In this document: positions 11,816 to 23,779 of the stretch, piece after piece
How the letters are laid out: every line of letters begins with the position of its first letter
Numbering within the stretch: the first letter of the stretch is position 1
From: Datisca glomerata
Taxonomy: Eukaryota > Streptophyta > Magnoliopsida > Cucurbitales > Datiscaceae
Assembly: GCA_003255025.1 (NCBI GenBank)
Contig: QANY01009406.1
Location: forward strand, 806,001 to 870,000
Length of the DNA stretch: 64,000 nucleotides
Direction: 5' to 3'
Made by a program: the position numbers and the translations under genes
Notes under the pieces: generated by a model
Database searches by the model: none
What the model saw: the letters and a program-made list of their open reading frames with translations, nothing else
Told to the model about the DNA's origin: nothing

Positions 11816-12466
11816 ACACATGTCTCTACAATAATCTATGTCAATCTCTGATACCCAATCATTGATTGGTAGCGACAATTATTGTGAATTAAATATTTAT
11901 TTTAATTAGATAAATAACTAGATATCAATTAATTCAAAATTAACATATCTGATTATCCATATCAACTAACTTATATGTTATTTCACATATAATAGACTTT
12001 AGTTGGTTCAAATTATTATCTGATAGTAATTTAATTATCTAGTTTCAACAAATTAGATATTTTGTCTCACTTATCGATAATTAAAAAAATAATCGATAAT
12101 TATTTATATATAAATAATTTGATTAATTAATCACACATAATTATCTCATAATTATGTACTTGCCCCAGAATAATTTTTTTTTGTAAGTCAGTCCTTTTCT
12201 CATGTCTTGAAATATTCACACTCTAGACTACATAATAAAGAGGTTACTTGGTGACCATGAATCTATAATTCTAAGCTCCAATAAACCATATTATTAATTA
12301 AATTATTTAATTAAACAATTTTATTTATTAATTCCATTATTACTGCACTATAAATATGAAATTGAACTCTTAGTGATTATATAATGTATTTACAGAGTAT
12401 TCTCATGTAGTCCATTGATATAATCATTTCATATAGTTCTATCCTCCAATTATTGGTTCGTAAATT
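11816..12466 (-). mobile_element. Inverted fragment of the long copia LTR
   Basis: The reverse complement matches the right-central part of the LTRs at 34853-36947 and 26910-29149. Examples are the segment with AACCAATAATTGGAGGAC and the segment with GAGACA..ATATCTAATTTGTG. It is broken on both sides: by the GGGAC element on the left and the inverted-repeat unit on the right. Confidence 0.8.
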
Positions 12467-12477
12467 AAAGCTGGTAG

Positions 12478-13676
12478 CAAAGACTTAAAACTCAGAAGTG
12501 AAGGAGATCAGAGAATTAAACCTGAAAATCAATGAAACCCTAGTTTTTGTCTTTAAACGAGAGTGAGAGCGAAGCTAATCAGTGAGAATCTTTGAGCCCT
12601 AGGTCGTCTGAGAGGGAGAAGCTCCGTCGAAGTCCAGCCCTGGATGCAAGAAGCAGGAGTGCAGGAGCAGCGCCGAGCAGGACTCATAAACAGATCTTCC
12701 CCTCCACACCTTTCGAGAAGAATGGAGAAATTGGGAATTTTGGCCATTTTAGTATACGCGTTTAATACGATTTCCGTATTAAACGCGTATTATACGGTTG
12801 TAGCAAAAAAATGTGTATTATTTCATATCTTTCAGTAAAAAATGGAAAATGCCAAATAAATGGAAAACGCCAAAAATACGCGTATTAACTAACTAGGCCC
12901 TGAACCTGAGGACGAGGTCCCCAAGTACCTGCGGACGAGGTCCCCATTGGACCTGAGGATGAGGTCCCCATTGGACCTGAGGACGAGGTCCCCATTGGAC
13001 CTGATGAGGTCCCCATTGGACCTGAGGACGAGGTCCCCATTGGACCTGAGGATGAGGTTCCCATTGGACCTGAGGATGAGGTCCCTCTTGGACCTGAAGA
13101 TGAGGTACCTAATTACCCTAGGATGATATACCCAAGTACCCGAGGATGAGGTACCAGGTCACCTTGAACCTGAGGATAAGGTCCCCCTGAACCCAAGGAC
13201 GAGGTCTCCTTGGAATCGAGGATGAGGTCTCCTTGGACTCGAGGATGAGGTCCCCAAGTACCTGAGGACAAGGCTCCCACGTACCTAGAGATGAGGTCCC
13301 CATTGGACTCGAGGATGAGGTCCCCCTTGGATCCAAGGATGAGGTCCCCAAATACCTGACGGTGAGGTACCTAAGTTCCCTAGGATGAGGTAACAAGTAC
13401 CAAAGGACAAGGTCCCACTTGGACCTGTGGACAAGGCTCCCTTAGAACAGAGGCCAAGGTCCCCTTAGGCCCAAGGACGTGGTCTCCCTAAATCTGAGGA
13501 CGAGGTCCCTAAGCACCTCAGGACCAAGTCCCCCTCAACCCGAGGATGAGGTGTCCAAGCAGCCAAGGACGAGCCACATCCTTAAACGTATAAAACCAAA
13601 GACGAGCTCAATCCCAGCGTTGAAGTCCATGTATTAGGAGGCTGCCCTTAAGACTGAAGGTTAACAAACTCGATGT
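12478..13676 (-). repeat. Large inverted repeat, copy 1 (hAT end plus minisatellite)
   Basis: This is the reverse complement of about 22862-24027. From left to right it holds the 5' end of a hAT element (12478-12897), the 8-base flank CCCTGAAC, an array of ~22-base minisatellite units (about 12906-13560), and a unique end at 13676 reading AACAAACTCGATG. The hAT part carries the same 16-base-arm palindrome as copy 2. About 9.2 kb separate the two arms. Repeat-derived open frames inside are not genes. Confidence 0.88.
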
Positions 13677-14300
13677 TTTGTCTAAGTCCAAGAAGGGAAA
13701 AATACACTCATATTGAAGGAGAATCCTTAGGTGGAAAAAGTTCCCGCCTGCTTCAAACTCCGCTCCTAGACCAATGCGTGAAACAAGCAGAGAACAAAGT
13801 GTCATCAATGACATTTAATGCACTTTCACCAGTCAGGAGCCAATCAATAGACTATTTTTGGGTGTCATCAAGAGCATTATATGGGCGATCCAATGAGGAC
13901 CGAGATTGTACCTTAGCAAGGACAAGAATAGGGTGTCTTGACACCACATGTCTTCACTTGTCTCTGTCAATCCAATGAGAAAGGCCCAAGGCTGGAGATT
14001 AGTCCAAGACCTCATTGGATGGTGGACTATGGTCCGTACCTGAGGCTTCCCTATCCTAACTAACAGAAGCTACCTGAAATAACACTATAAAAATGGAGGT
14101 GATGACATTCATTGCGGTATGCAAATAATGCAACAAACTCCCAGCCTACTCTCTACTTTACTCTCATCTACCTCCTTACTGACTTAAGCTTCGGGGGGTA
14201 AAAAGGAAACCACCCCATAACATTGGTCTTCTACTTTACCTTCCCCAATTGCAGATTTTGAGAGTAAAAATAAAAAATTGTTGACGTAGTCTGTGGGAAC
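13677..14300 (+). mobile_element. Probable gypsy-type LTR end followed by a primer-binding-like site
   Basis: The stretch has promoter-like organisation: a CTATAAAAA box at about 14085, a GC-richer downstream part, then TTGACGTAGTCTGTGGGAAC at 14281-14300. That resembles the TTGGCGCCGTCTGTGGGAA sequence found just inside many plant gypsy-type LTRs. The left LTR boundary is not defined, and no gag or pol follows before the next LTR, so only a fragment remains. Confidence 0.5.
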
Positions 14301-14687
14301 ATGACTAAGCCTTGCGATCAACCCATTTGACATGACTACTTACTTTGAAAGGCAGGTGGTGACCAAAAGAATATTACAACTCATCCCAATCCCAGAGCTC
14401 ACCCGAATTGAAATATTTACATCATTATCTTCAAAAGACCACCTAAGTCACATGTAATGATCACACGTAATGAACCTTACACTGATTTTTGCCTAAGTCA
14501 TAGCGGATAACCCTAGACTTAACCTTTTTAAGAAAACAATGCACTTCATTATGAATGCAAAGTAAGAAACATCAAAAGGATCTGAATAAAATTATCAAAT
14601 ATAAATACAAATAAATGATTACAAGTGTCAGATAAGGTCAATTTACACCTACTTACATATAGAGAGGAAATCGTGTGCATAAACTAT
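14301..14687. other. Unassigned sequence between two LTR fragments
   Basis: Possibly the start of a gypsy leader cut off by the copia LTR. No open frame of note and no motif recognised. Confidence 0.35.
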
Positions 14688-14998
14688 TGGGGGTTATGCC
14701 ATCAAAGCATGTGTATTGACATTTTGATATGAAATTTAATGAGGATTACATTTTTCTTATAATTATTGTTGAATAATTTATAAAAATATCTGAAAATGTC
14801 ATATTCATTAATGAGACTATGATCTTGTATTAGTACGAGAAAATTAAAGTCACAAATAATGAATAAAATTGTCAGTAATAAATTAAAGTATGAAATCTTT
14901 AATGAATGGTTGCTAGTATGATTCACTAAGAATTATGAATGCGTGTGATCCAGATCTGGATCATTGATGTGTATAAACATTTTAGTGAAGGTACTTTA

Positions 14999-16762
14999 TA
15001 GGGGTGTTCAAAAACCGTCCAGACCGTTTAGTCTGACCGGTCTGAACTGAAATTGATCGTTCTAGACGGTTTTTTTATTGTTAATGGTCGGTTCGGTCCT
15101 TCTTTTAGAGAGGACCAAAAATTCAGACCGGTCCATATATTTTGTTAATTCTGGACCGATCCGACCGGACCGACCATTTAGATAATATATATATATATTA
15201 GGGTTAGGTTATTTCTCCTCTCCCTCAGCTCAATTAGACGCAGACCCAGACCTAGCCTCTCTCCTTCTTCGCGTCACGCGACTCATGCCTCAGTCCAACT
15301 CCAGACCTAGCCCCTCTCCTTCTTCGCATCACACGACTCACGCCTCAGTCTAGCTCCAGCCAGCCCCTCTCCTTCTTCACGTCTCCCCTCCAGAGTCCAG
15401 CCAGCCCCTCGCGTCTCCCTCAGCTCAGACCCTATCCCTCTCCCTCAGCTCAGTTAGACCTAAACCTTCTCCTTCTTCGCGTCACGCCTCTAGAGTCCAG
15501 CCAGCCTCTCGCGTCTCCCCTCCAGAGTCCAGCCAGCCACTTGCGTCGCCCTCAGCTCAGACCTTCTCCCTCTCCCTCAGCTGAGACCCTCTCCTTCTCC
15601 CTCAGCCTCAGCTCAGACCCTCTCCCTCGGCCTCAGCTCAGACCCTCTCCCTCGGCCTCAGCTCATACCCTCTCCATCTCGCTTTCCCTCTCCCTCGGTC
15701 TCAGTTCAAACCCTTTCCCTCGGCCTCAGCTCAAACCCTCTCCCTCGGCCTCAGCTCAGACCATCTCCCTCTCCCTCAGCCTCAGTTAGGACCCTCTCCC
15801 TCTCCCTCGGCCTCAGCTCAGACCCTCTCCCTCGGCCTCATCTCAGACCCTCTCCCTCTCCCTCTCGCTCTCCCTCTCCATCAGCCTCAGTTCAGACCCT
15901 CTCCCTCGGCCTCAGCTCAGACCCTCTCCTTCTCCCTCTCCCTCTCGCTCTCCCTCTCCCTCAGCCTCAGTTCAGACCATCTCCCTCTCCATCGACCTCA
16001 GCTCAGACCTTCTCCCTCGGCCTCAGCTCAGACCCTCTCCCTCTCCCTCGGCCTCAGCTAAGGCCCTCTCCTTCTTCGTCCAGGTAAGATCGATGGTTCC
16101 AATCAACTCTACTTTGATTAATTTTGTTGCTCTGTTATTTTTCCAATTCTACTGTGATTAATTTTGTTGCTCCGTTATTTTTCAATTCTACTATGATTAA
16201 TTTTGTTGCTCTATTATGAGTTATCTACACTTTGTACAACTTAACAATCGCTTAACTCTACCAGGAGATGTCTTCGTGTGAATAGAATGTATCAAGAGGC
16301 AAGAGGAGGCTGTCACTACCATTCCATGATGGGATTGAAGGCTGGAGATAGATGAACTTCTATGTTTTGTTGTGTTTTTTATTTACTTTTTTAGATATTT
16401 GAATGTTGGATATTATTATTATTTGTATTTTGAATTTTGAATATGTTTGAATGTTAGACATTAGTACTTTGAACTTTGGATATTTTTAAATGCTAAAAAT
16501 TAGTACTTTGAAGTTTGGATATATTTAGATATGGTAAACTCATAGTCAAAATTTGTTGTTATTGTTAAATAATATACTTATTGTAAAACATGTATTAAGT
16601 CTGTTAAGTCCGTTCGATCCGACCGTTGAATTTCGGTCTGGTCGGTCCGGATTTTTTCCTGATTTTTGGTCCGTTCGATGCTCTGTATAGGAGGACCGTG
16701 ATTTTCGGTCTGGTATTACTTTCCTCCAAAAATCTGACCAGACCGACCGTTGAACACCCCTA
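14999..16762. mobile_element. Non-autonomous hAT element inside the LTR
   Basis: Terminal inverted repeats TAGGGGTGTTCA and TGAACACCCCTA match perfectly, and the flanks carry an exact 8-base duplication GTACTTTA at 14991-14998 and 16763-16770. Removing the element and one duplicate restores the LTR sequence seen at about 27220. Both subterminal regions are rich in ACCG/CGGT motifs, as in plant hAT elements. No transposase is recognisable. The interior holds a large CT-rich array and an AG/GTAAG splice-donor-like site near 16081, so it may derive from the 5' leader of an autonomous element. Confidence 0.9.
15230..16080 (+). repeat. CT-rich minisatellite within the hAT element
   Basis: Imperfect tandem units built from CTCAGACCCTCTCCCTC and CGGCCTCAGCT, with variable numbers of CCCTCT blocks between them. 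The plus strand is strongly pyrimidine-biased for about 850 bases. The 82-codon Ser/Pro/Leu-rich open frame at 15541-15789 is a repeat by-product. Confidence 0.85.
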
Positions 16763-16918
16763 GTACTTTATATAATGAGATTATATATGACTGGACCGGT
16801 GTGAATTAATATCTTTATTAACATGTCGCTTATAATAAGATTTGATACATATCAATTCAATAATCATATAAAGATCAGTCTGAATCCTGAGTAGTTATGA
16901 ACTCTTATGCATGTCTAT

Positions 16919-17172
16919 TTAAATACCTCTTGATCCTTAAGTACCATTAATCCAATAGTGAATAGCTAATTTATAACATTATTATAAATTTGAGCTCCAT
17001 AACAATTCAGTTTCACAATTAACATTTAAAGGAACCAATATATGATCCGTTAGAAAAGCTTGGCTTCTAAATCTTGCAAGATCATGTTGTCAGCCACCCA
17101 CATCACTTAATCTCTAAAACAAAAGTCACTAGCTTATTTGACAAACAAACGTTAACGAGTGAATCAAAATAT
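16919..17172 (-). repeat. Inverted internal segment of the LTR
   Basis: Its reverse complement aligns with about 22194-22455 of the 3' LTR, from TTTTGATTCACTCGTTAA to GGTACTTAAGGATCA. The sequence on its left is in normal orientation up to GCATGTCTA. Confidence 0.8.
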
Positions 17173-17174
17173 CA

Positions 17175-20100
17175 TTCTGACGTAGCGCTGTCGATTAAAG
17201 CTGACATGTGCTGGCTTAGCGGCGTCACCGGAAAATTGGCGTTCGACGGTGGTCGGCGATGGATCCAGTGGTTGATGGTGGTCGGTGGCAACTATTGTCA
17301 CATTTAGGGAAGTTTCACACAAATTCTGATACCAACCAACTATCACTGTAGAGTTTTATGATAACTCTAAGTATATCGATTATCCTTTTAAAGTTTGAAA
17401 TTAATGTAATTTAAAAATTAATTATTAGTTTTTAAATTTATGAAAATTAGAAATTAATAGATTGATTGAGTTTGACTCAAGTTTGACCAAATCAAATAAA
17501 ATATTTATTTGACTAAGTCAAAGTCAACTTTTTAAGGGGATAATTATAGAAATTAATTTTAATTAAAAAAATAGTTTTCCTAATTAAATAGAATTTTGTT
17601 CAAAGTTTGAAGATTATGAAGATAGACATGAAGAGGAGAAAGCAATGTTTGGAAAATATGTATTCTTGAAGTCCACTTTATTTCAAGGGTTGTAATTATA
17701 AAAATACCCAATAGTTACTCAGTCCATTATTATTTTATTTAATTATTTAATTATTATAATTGATAACATCATGTCCATACATTAGTTGATCACATGCCAT
17801 ACATGAAGATCTCACATAGTTTTATTTGATCATGCATCTCATCTGTAGAAACATTATTTATTAGGATTGTCCTAATATGTTTATATGTATTGTTTTATGA
17901 AACCATTTGCATGTAAACTATTAAGTCTTAATTAGTTAAAACTTGGTATTCACACAACACTAAGGGATATTGTAACATTTAGGACAACCGGCCTTTAGTA
18001 AAAGAGTTTTGTTAAAGTTTGATGAATATAATTAATTAGTTAATTTAAGTTCACCTAATTACGACTTAGACGCTTTAGAATGTTAAAATAACTTAGAGCA
18101 ATAAGATTGACATAAGTCATTATTAAATATTCGTAGGGTTATTATTTTAACCAGTGATTAATTTGAAATTAATTGATTAGTTAAAATGAAAATACATAAT
18201 CCTAAAATAGTGAGTGAGAGAAGGTTGACATGTCAATGTAACCTTTGGTCTCCATCATTTGTACAACACCCTGAGGTGCACTAAGAGTCTCGATATGGCT
18301 TTATTTTCGTCCCCCTAAGAAAGGTTTCGAGCTGTACCAACCCCAAGCTCAGACTTCTTAAGAAGATAAGGGAGGGGATGGAGTTTATTTTTTACCGACC
18401 CTAAGGTGGCATATTCTAAATAAAGTCATAGAATCTGAAATGATGAGTTGCACTCACAATTAAGCTTTCATGTGGATAGTTGCGACTTGACCGAACAAGC
18501 GATACCTTATTGTTAAGATATTTTAAGTTTTAATTAATAAGGATAAGAATGTCTCATAGACAGTCTGAGGTTAATATGACTGACCCTAAGGCATCACATT
18601 AATCGTTGGGTTATTTTATCGTTATTAGAAATTATTAAATTTATATGTTTATTATATTACATTCATGTATCACATTTATTTTTCAAATTATAGATATTTA
18701 TCAAGTATATTGAATATTGTATGTTTTAAATTTTAGTTATCATTATTATGTCTATTATGAGCAACCCTGTTACTATTTTACTCACTCTTGAAAAATTGAA
18801 TGGTGATAATTTCGTACGTTGAAAATCAAATATGAATTTCATGCTGATTTGTGAAAATCATAAGTTCATTTTTACTGAGAAATGTCTTGTGGAGCCCGCT
18901 TTTAATTCTCCTAAGAATGTTAGGGACAAATATGATGTTTAGATCATATCAAACAACGAGGCGAAGTGCTACATGCTTGTGAAAGCATGGAGACTACCTA
19001 TAAGATTATGGAATCTCTACAGGCGATTTTTGGGCAGCAGTCAGATTAAAGTCGTTATGAGACCACTTGGAGCTATATATTGCTAAGATGAGAAAGGGTA
19101 TTTGTGTGCGAGAACACGTTTTGAACATGATCAATATAATGCACGAGGCACAAGTGCATGGGTGACCATTGATGAACGGACTCATGTTAGCATTATACTT
19201 GAGTCACTCACACCAATTTTTCCTGCGTCCACGATCAGCTATGTTATGAACAAGTTATAATTCAACATGATCCAATTGTTGAATGAACTGTAGAATTTTG
19301 AGTCACTCAACCTTAGAATGACCAAAAAGAGCGAGGTAAATGTTGTTGAGCAAAAGTATTCTTCCAATATTGGTAAGAACAAGAAAATGAAGAAGAACAA
19401 TGTTAAGGACAAAAGTAAGAACAAAAGATGAAAGAAAGCCAAGACATTGCTTAAAGTCAAGAAGAACAAGAACGACAACAAGCGTAAGGAAAAATGTTTT
19501 CACTGTGGGGTTGAAGGTCATTGGAAGAAAAACTGAAAAGTTTAAAGACTTCAAAGATGAAGCTGAAAAGCAATTAGGTAAATCATTGAAAACCATTTGA
19601 TTTGATTGAAGTGGTGAATACTTGGATTTTAAATTCAAGGATTACTTGCTGGAATTTGGAATCCTATTCCAACTCACAGCACCTGGAACGCCACGGTAAA
19701 ATGGTGTTTCAGAAAGGAGAAATCGTACCTTATTAGATATGGATACACATTACACACAGCTACATACATTTTGAATGTAGTGCCCTTTATATCTGTAAGC
19801 AAGTCACCTTTAGAGTTATAGAATGGCTTCAAACTCAGTTTGCGTCATTTCTGTATAAGAGGGTGTCCAGATCACGTTCTTAGATCCAAGACTGGAAGGT
19901 TAGATTCAAAGTCTGAAGTATGCATATTCGTTGGCTATGCTCCAGAGACTAGAGGTGATACTTTTATAGTCAGAATGATCAAAAGATGTTTGTATCGACA
20001 AATGTCACCTTACTTGAACACGACTAGATTGAAAACTACAAACCTCGGAGCAAAGTAGTTCTCGAGGAATTCACGACTATTGAGATCAGACCACATTCAA

Positions 20101-21732
20101 TTTCTACTGATAAATGACAAATTAGAAAAATCATAGCTCCTGCAAAGGAAACCCTAGTGCAACATTGTAGTGGGAGGGTTGTGAGACAACCAATTTCTAC
20201 AAAATAGATTTACATGTCCTAGTGTCAAACAATGATACGGATGATCAATTATCTTATGAAGAAGCCATTGAGGATCCTGAAAATGAGAAATGGTAAGATG
20301 CCATAAACCAGGAAATGGAATCAATGTATTCCAATTCTGTTTGAAACTTATAGATCCACCTGAAGATGTTGATCTTCAAGAAGCTTATAGGTGCAGATGG
20401 AAAAGTAGAGACTTTCAATGCACGATTAGTAGCCAAGGGCTATACACAAAGGGAATGAGTTGATTATGAAGAGACATTCTCCCTTGTGGCTGTGCTAAAA
20501 TTCATTCGCATCATTTTATCCATAGCCGCTAGTTTTGAATATGAGATATGACAAATGGACGTCAATACAGCTTTTCTGAATGGCTCTCTTGAAAAAAGTA
20601 TCTATATGATGCAACCAGAAGGGTTCGTACAAAAAGGGCAAGATCAGAAAGTATGCAAGTTGCTTAAATCCATTTATGGATTAAAGCAAGCCTCTAGATC
20701 TTGGAATCTTACCTTTGATGAGATTATAAAGTCTTATGGCTTCAAGAAAAATGTTGACGAAGACTGAGTTTATAAATACATCAAAGGTAAGACAATGATT
20801 TTCTTAGTTCTTTATGTTGATGATATTTTACTCATTGAGAATGATGTAGAAACTCTGTCAAAGGTAAAGAAGTGGTTAGCTGAGAAATTTTAAATGAAAT
20901 ATTTGAGAGAAGCGAGTTATGTTATGGGCATCGAAATCCTAAGGGATAGAAAGAATAAGCTCTTGGATTTTTCTCAGGCATCTTATATTGATAAGGTGTT
21001 AGAGAGATTCTCTATGGAGAATTCTAAGAAAGGTCAACTATCAACCAAACATGAAATTGTCCTCTCCGATGAACAATGTTCTAAGACACCTTAGAAGGAA
21101 GAGGATATGAGAAAGGTTCCTTATGCTTTAACAATTAGAAGTCTCATATATGTCATGTTGTGTACGAGATCGGACATCTGTTATACAGTGAGATTGTCAG
21201 TCGTTATCAATTGAATCTAGGTTGGGAACACTGGATTGTTGTAAATCATATTCTCAAGTATCTTAAGGGAACGAGAAACTATATGCTTATTTATTCTTGT
21301 AAAGACCTGAACCCCACTAGATATACTGATTCTGACTTCGAATCAGACATAGACAGTCAAAAATAGACATCTAGCTCAGTATTCACCTTAGGTGGAGGAG
21401 TTGTAGTCTGGAGAAGTATTAAACAATCCAGTGTTACAGATTTCACAACGGAAGTCGAATATATAACAGCTTGTGAAGCTGCGAAAGAAGCAATATGGCT
21501 CCGAATGTTCTATACTGATCTAAAAATAGTTTTGATATGGACAAACCACTGATCCTGTATTGTAAGAGAGATCGTGTATCGAGGGGATGTGACTGCTATG
21601 AAAATAGTGTCAGAACAGAACCTTGATGATTCTTTTGCAAAGACACTTCCTGCGAAATCATTTGAGGGTCACGTGCATAACATTGGATTGAAAGAAATGT
21701 CATATTTTCTTTAGGACAAGTGAAAAAATGTT
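17175..21732 (+). pseudogene. Dead copia internal region, copy 1 (gag-pol with deletion)
   Basis: A ~1.6-kb untranslated leader precedes a Gag start (about 18758, reading MSNPVTILLTLEKLNGDNFVR then a stop). Next come a basic Lys-rich stretch and part of a CCHC knuckle ending at about 19533. Compared with copy 2, 783 bases are missing here, taking the rest of the knuckle, protease and GAG-pre-integrase. It continues with integrase, reverse transcriptase (QMDVNTAFLNGSLEKSIYMM at 20552-20611, LYVDDILL at 20812-20834) and RNase H-like sequence to about 21700. Stops and frameshifts occur at the same places as in copy 2, so it was dead before it was duplicated. Confidence 0.9.
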
Positions 21733-22861
21733 TGGAGTTATGCTCTCAAAGCATGTGTATTGACATTTGATACGAAATTTAATGACGAATAAATTTTTCT
21801 TATAATTGTTCTTTTAAATTATTATTGAATAATTTATATAAATATCTGAAAATTCCATACATTAATGAGACTATGATATTGTATTAGTACGTGAGAATTA
21901 AGATCATAGATAATGAATAAAATTATCAGCAACATTTTAAAGTATATAATCTTTAATGAATGGTTGCTAGTACAATTCACTAAATTTTATTAATACATGT
22001 GATCTAGATCTGAATGTATAAACATCTTAGTGAATATACATTTTAATAATGAGATTATATATGACTGGACTGATGTGAATTAATATATTTATTAATGTGT
22101 CATTTATCATAAAAATTTAGTACAAATCAATTCGATAATCATATGTAGATCAGTCTGAATCCTGAGTAGTCATGAACTCATATGCATGTCTACTGGATCT
22201 TTTGATTCACTCGTTAAGGTTTGTTTGTAAAACAAGTTACTGACTTTTATTTTGGAGATTCAGTGATGTGGATGACTGAGAACATGATATTGCAAGATTT
22301 AGAATCTAAGCTTTCATAACGGATCATATATTTGTTCCCTTAAGTGTTAATTCTAGAACTGAATGATTATTGAGCTCAAATTTATAATAAGATTATAAAT
22401 TAACTATTCACTAGTGGATTAATGGTGTACTTAAGGATCAATGGGTAATTAGAGGGGTAAAATGATAATTTTGATTAGTTCTAATTTATGAACCAATAAT
22501 TGGAGGACAAAAGTATATGAAATGATTATATCAGTGGACTCCATGACAATACTCTATAAATACATTCTATAATCACTAAGAGTTCAATTCCGTATTTATA
22601 GTGGAGTAATAATAGAATTAATAAATAAGATTATTTTATTAAAGAGTTTAATTAAAAACTGGTTTATTAGAGCTTAGGATTATAGGTCCATGCTCTACAA
22701 GTCACCTCTGTACTACGCAGTCTAGGATGTGAATATTTCAGGACATGAGAAAAGAATTGACTTGTAAAAAGAGTTTTTAATTCTGGGACAAGTACATAAT
22801 TATAAGATAATCATGTGTGGTCAATTAATTAAAAATTATTTAATTAAATTATATATATACA
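21733..22861 (+). mobile_element. 3' LTR of copia copy 1, truncated
   Basis: It matches 34853-35981 without net length change, then breaks off at ATATATATACAT, where the second inverted-repeat arm begins. Roughly half the LTR remains. Confidence 0.88.
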
Positions 22862-23635
22862 TCGAGTTTGTTAACCTTCAGTCTCAAGGGCAGCCTCCTA
22901 ATACATGGACTTCAACGCTGGGACTGAGCTCGTCTTTGGTTTCATACATTTAAGGATGTTGCTCGTGCTTGGGTGCTTGGACACCTCATCCTTGGGTCGA
23001 GGGGGACTTGGTCCTTAGGTGCTTAGGGACCTCGTCCTCAGATTTAGGGAGACCACGTCCTTGGGTCTAAGGGACCTTGGCCTCTGTTCTAAGGGAGCCT
23101 TGTCCACGGGTCCAAGTGGGACCTTGTCCTTTGGTACTTGTTACCTCATCCTAGAGAACTTAGGTACCTCATCGTCAGGTATTTAGGGACCTCATCCTTG
23201 GATCCAAGGGGGACTTCATCCTCGAGTCCAGTGGGGACCTCATCTCTAGGTACTTGGGAGCCTTGTCCTCAGGTACTTGGGGACCTCATCCTCGAGTCCA
23301 AGGAGACCTCATCCTCGAGTCCAAGGAGACCTCATCCTTGAGTCCAAGGAGACCTCATCCTCGATTCCAAGGAGACCTCGTCCTTGGGTTCAGGGGGACC
23401 TCATCCTCAGGTTCAAGGTGACCTGGTACCTCATCCTCGGGTACTTGGGTATATCATCCTAGGGTAATTAGGTACCTCATCCTCAGGTCCAAGAGGGACC
23501 TCATCCTCAGGTTCAATGGGGACCTCGTCCTCAGGTCCAATGGGGACCTCGTCCTCAGGTACTTGGGGACCTCGTCCTCAGGTACTTGGGGACCTCGTCC
23601 TCAGGTACTTGGGGACCTCGTCCTCCAGTTCAGGG
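22862..23635 (+). repeat. Large inverted repeat, copy 2: unique end plus minisatellite
   Basis: This is the reverse complement of 12898-13676. About 100 bases of unique sequence (CGAGTTTGTTAACCTTCAG onward) are followed by imperfect ~22-base units with GGGACCTCATCCTCGAGTCC-type cores. The array ends GTTCAGGG, the apparent target site of the adjoining hAT element. Within this arm the unit with GAGTCCAAGGAGACCTCATC repeats about five times almost unchanged, so expansion was recent. Confidence 0.88.
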
Positions 23636-23742
23636 CCTAGTTAGTTAATACGCGTATTTTTGGCGTTTTCCATGTTTTTGGCATTTTCCATTTTTTACTG
23701 AAAGATATGGAATAATACACATTTTTTGGCTTCAACTGTATA

Positions 23743-23779
23743 ATACGCGTTTAATACGGAAATCGTATTAAACGCGTAT
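23743..23779. repeat. Perfect palindrome in the hAT 5' subterminal region
   Basis: Arms ATACGCGTTTAATACG (23743-23758) and CGTATTAAACGCGTAT (23764-23779) are exact reverse complements around a 5-base loop. The same structure is at 12754-12790 in the other arm. Additional TACGCGTATT motifs lie nearer the terminus. It could be a transposase-binding site or a hairpin; that is inference. Confidence 0.85.

Larger units (their letters stand above)
14688..17174 (+). mobile_element. 5' LTR of copia copy 1, rearranged
   Basis: It starts TGGGGGTTATGCC and matches the start of the LTRs at 21733, 26910 and 34853. The left half is intact except for a 1764-base hAT insertion (14999-16762). The middle of the LTR is present but inverted (16919-17172). 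The right part, including the end and primer-binding site, is missing, and sequence jumps directly to internal DNA at 17175. Confidence 0.82.

Noticed and set aside
15541..15789. 82-codon Ser/Pro/Leu-rich open frame
   Set aside because: Arises from the CT-rich minisatellite inside the hAT element; no start context or conservation.
19239..19638. Minus-strand Phe/Leu-rich frames (also 31576-31818)
   Set aside because: Antisense of the Lys-rich Gag region of the copia element.
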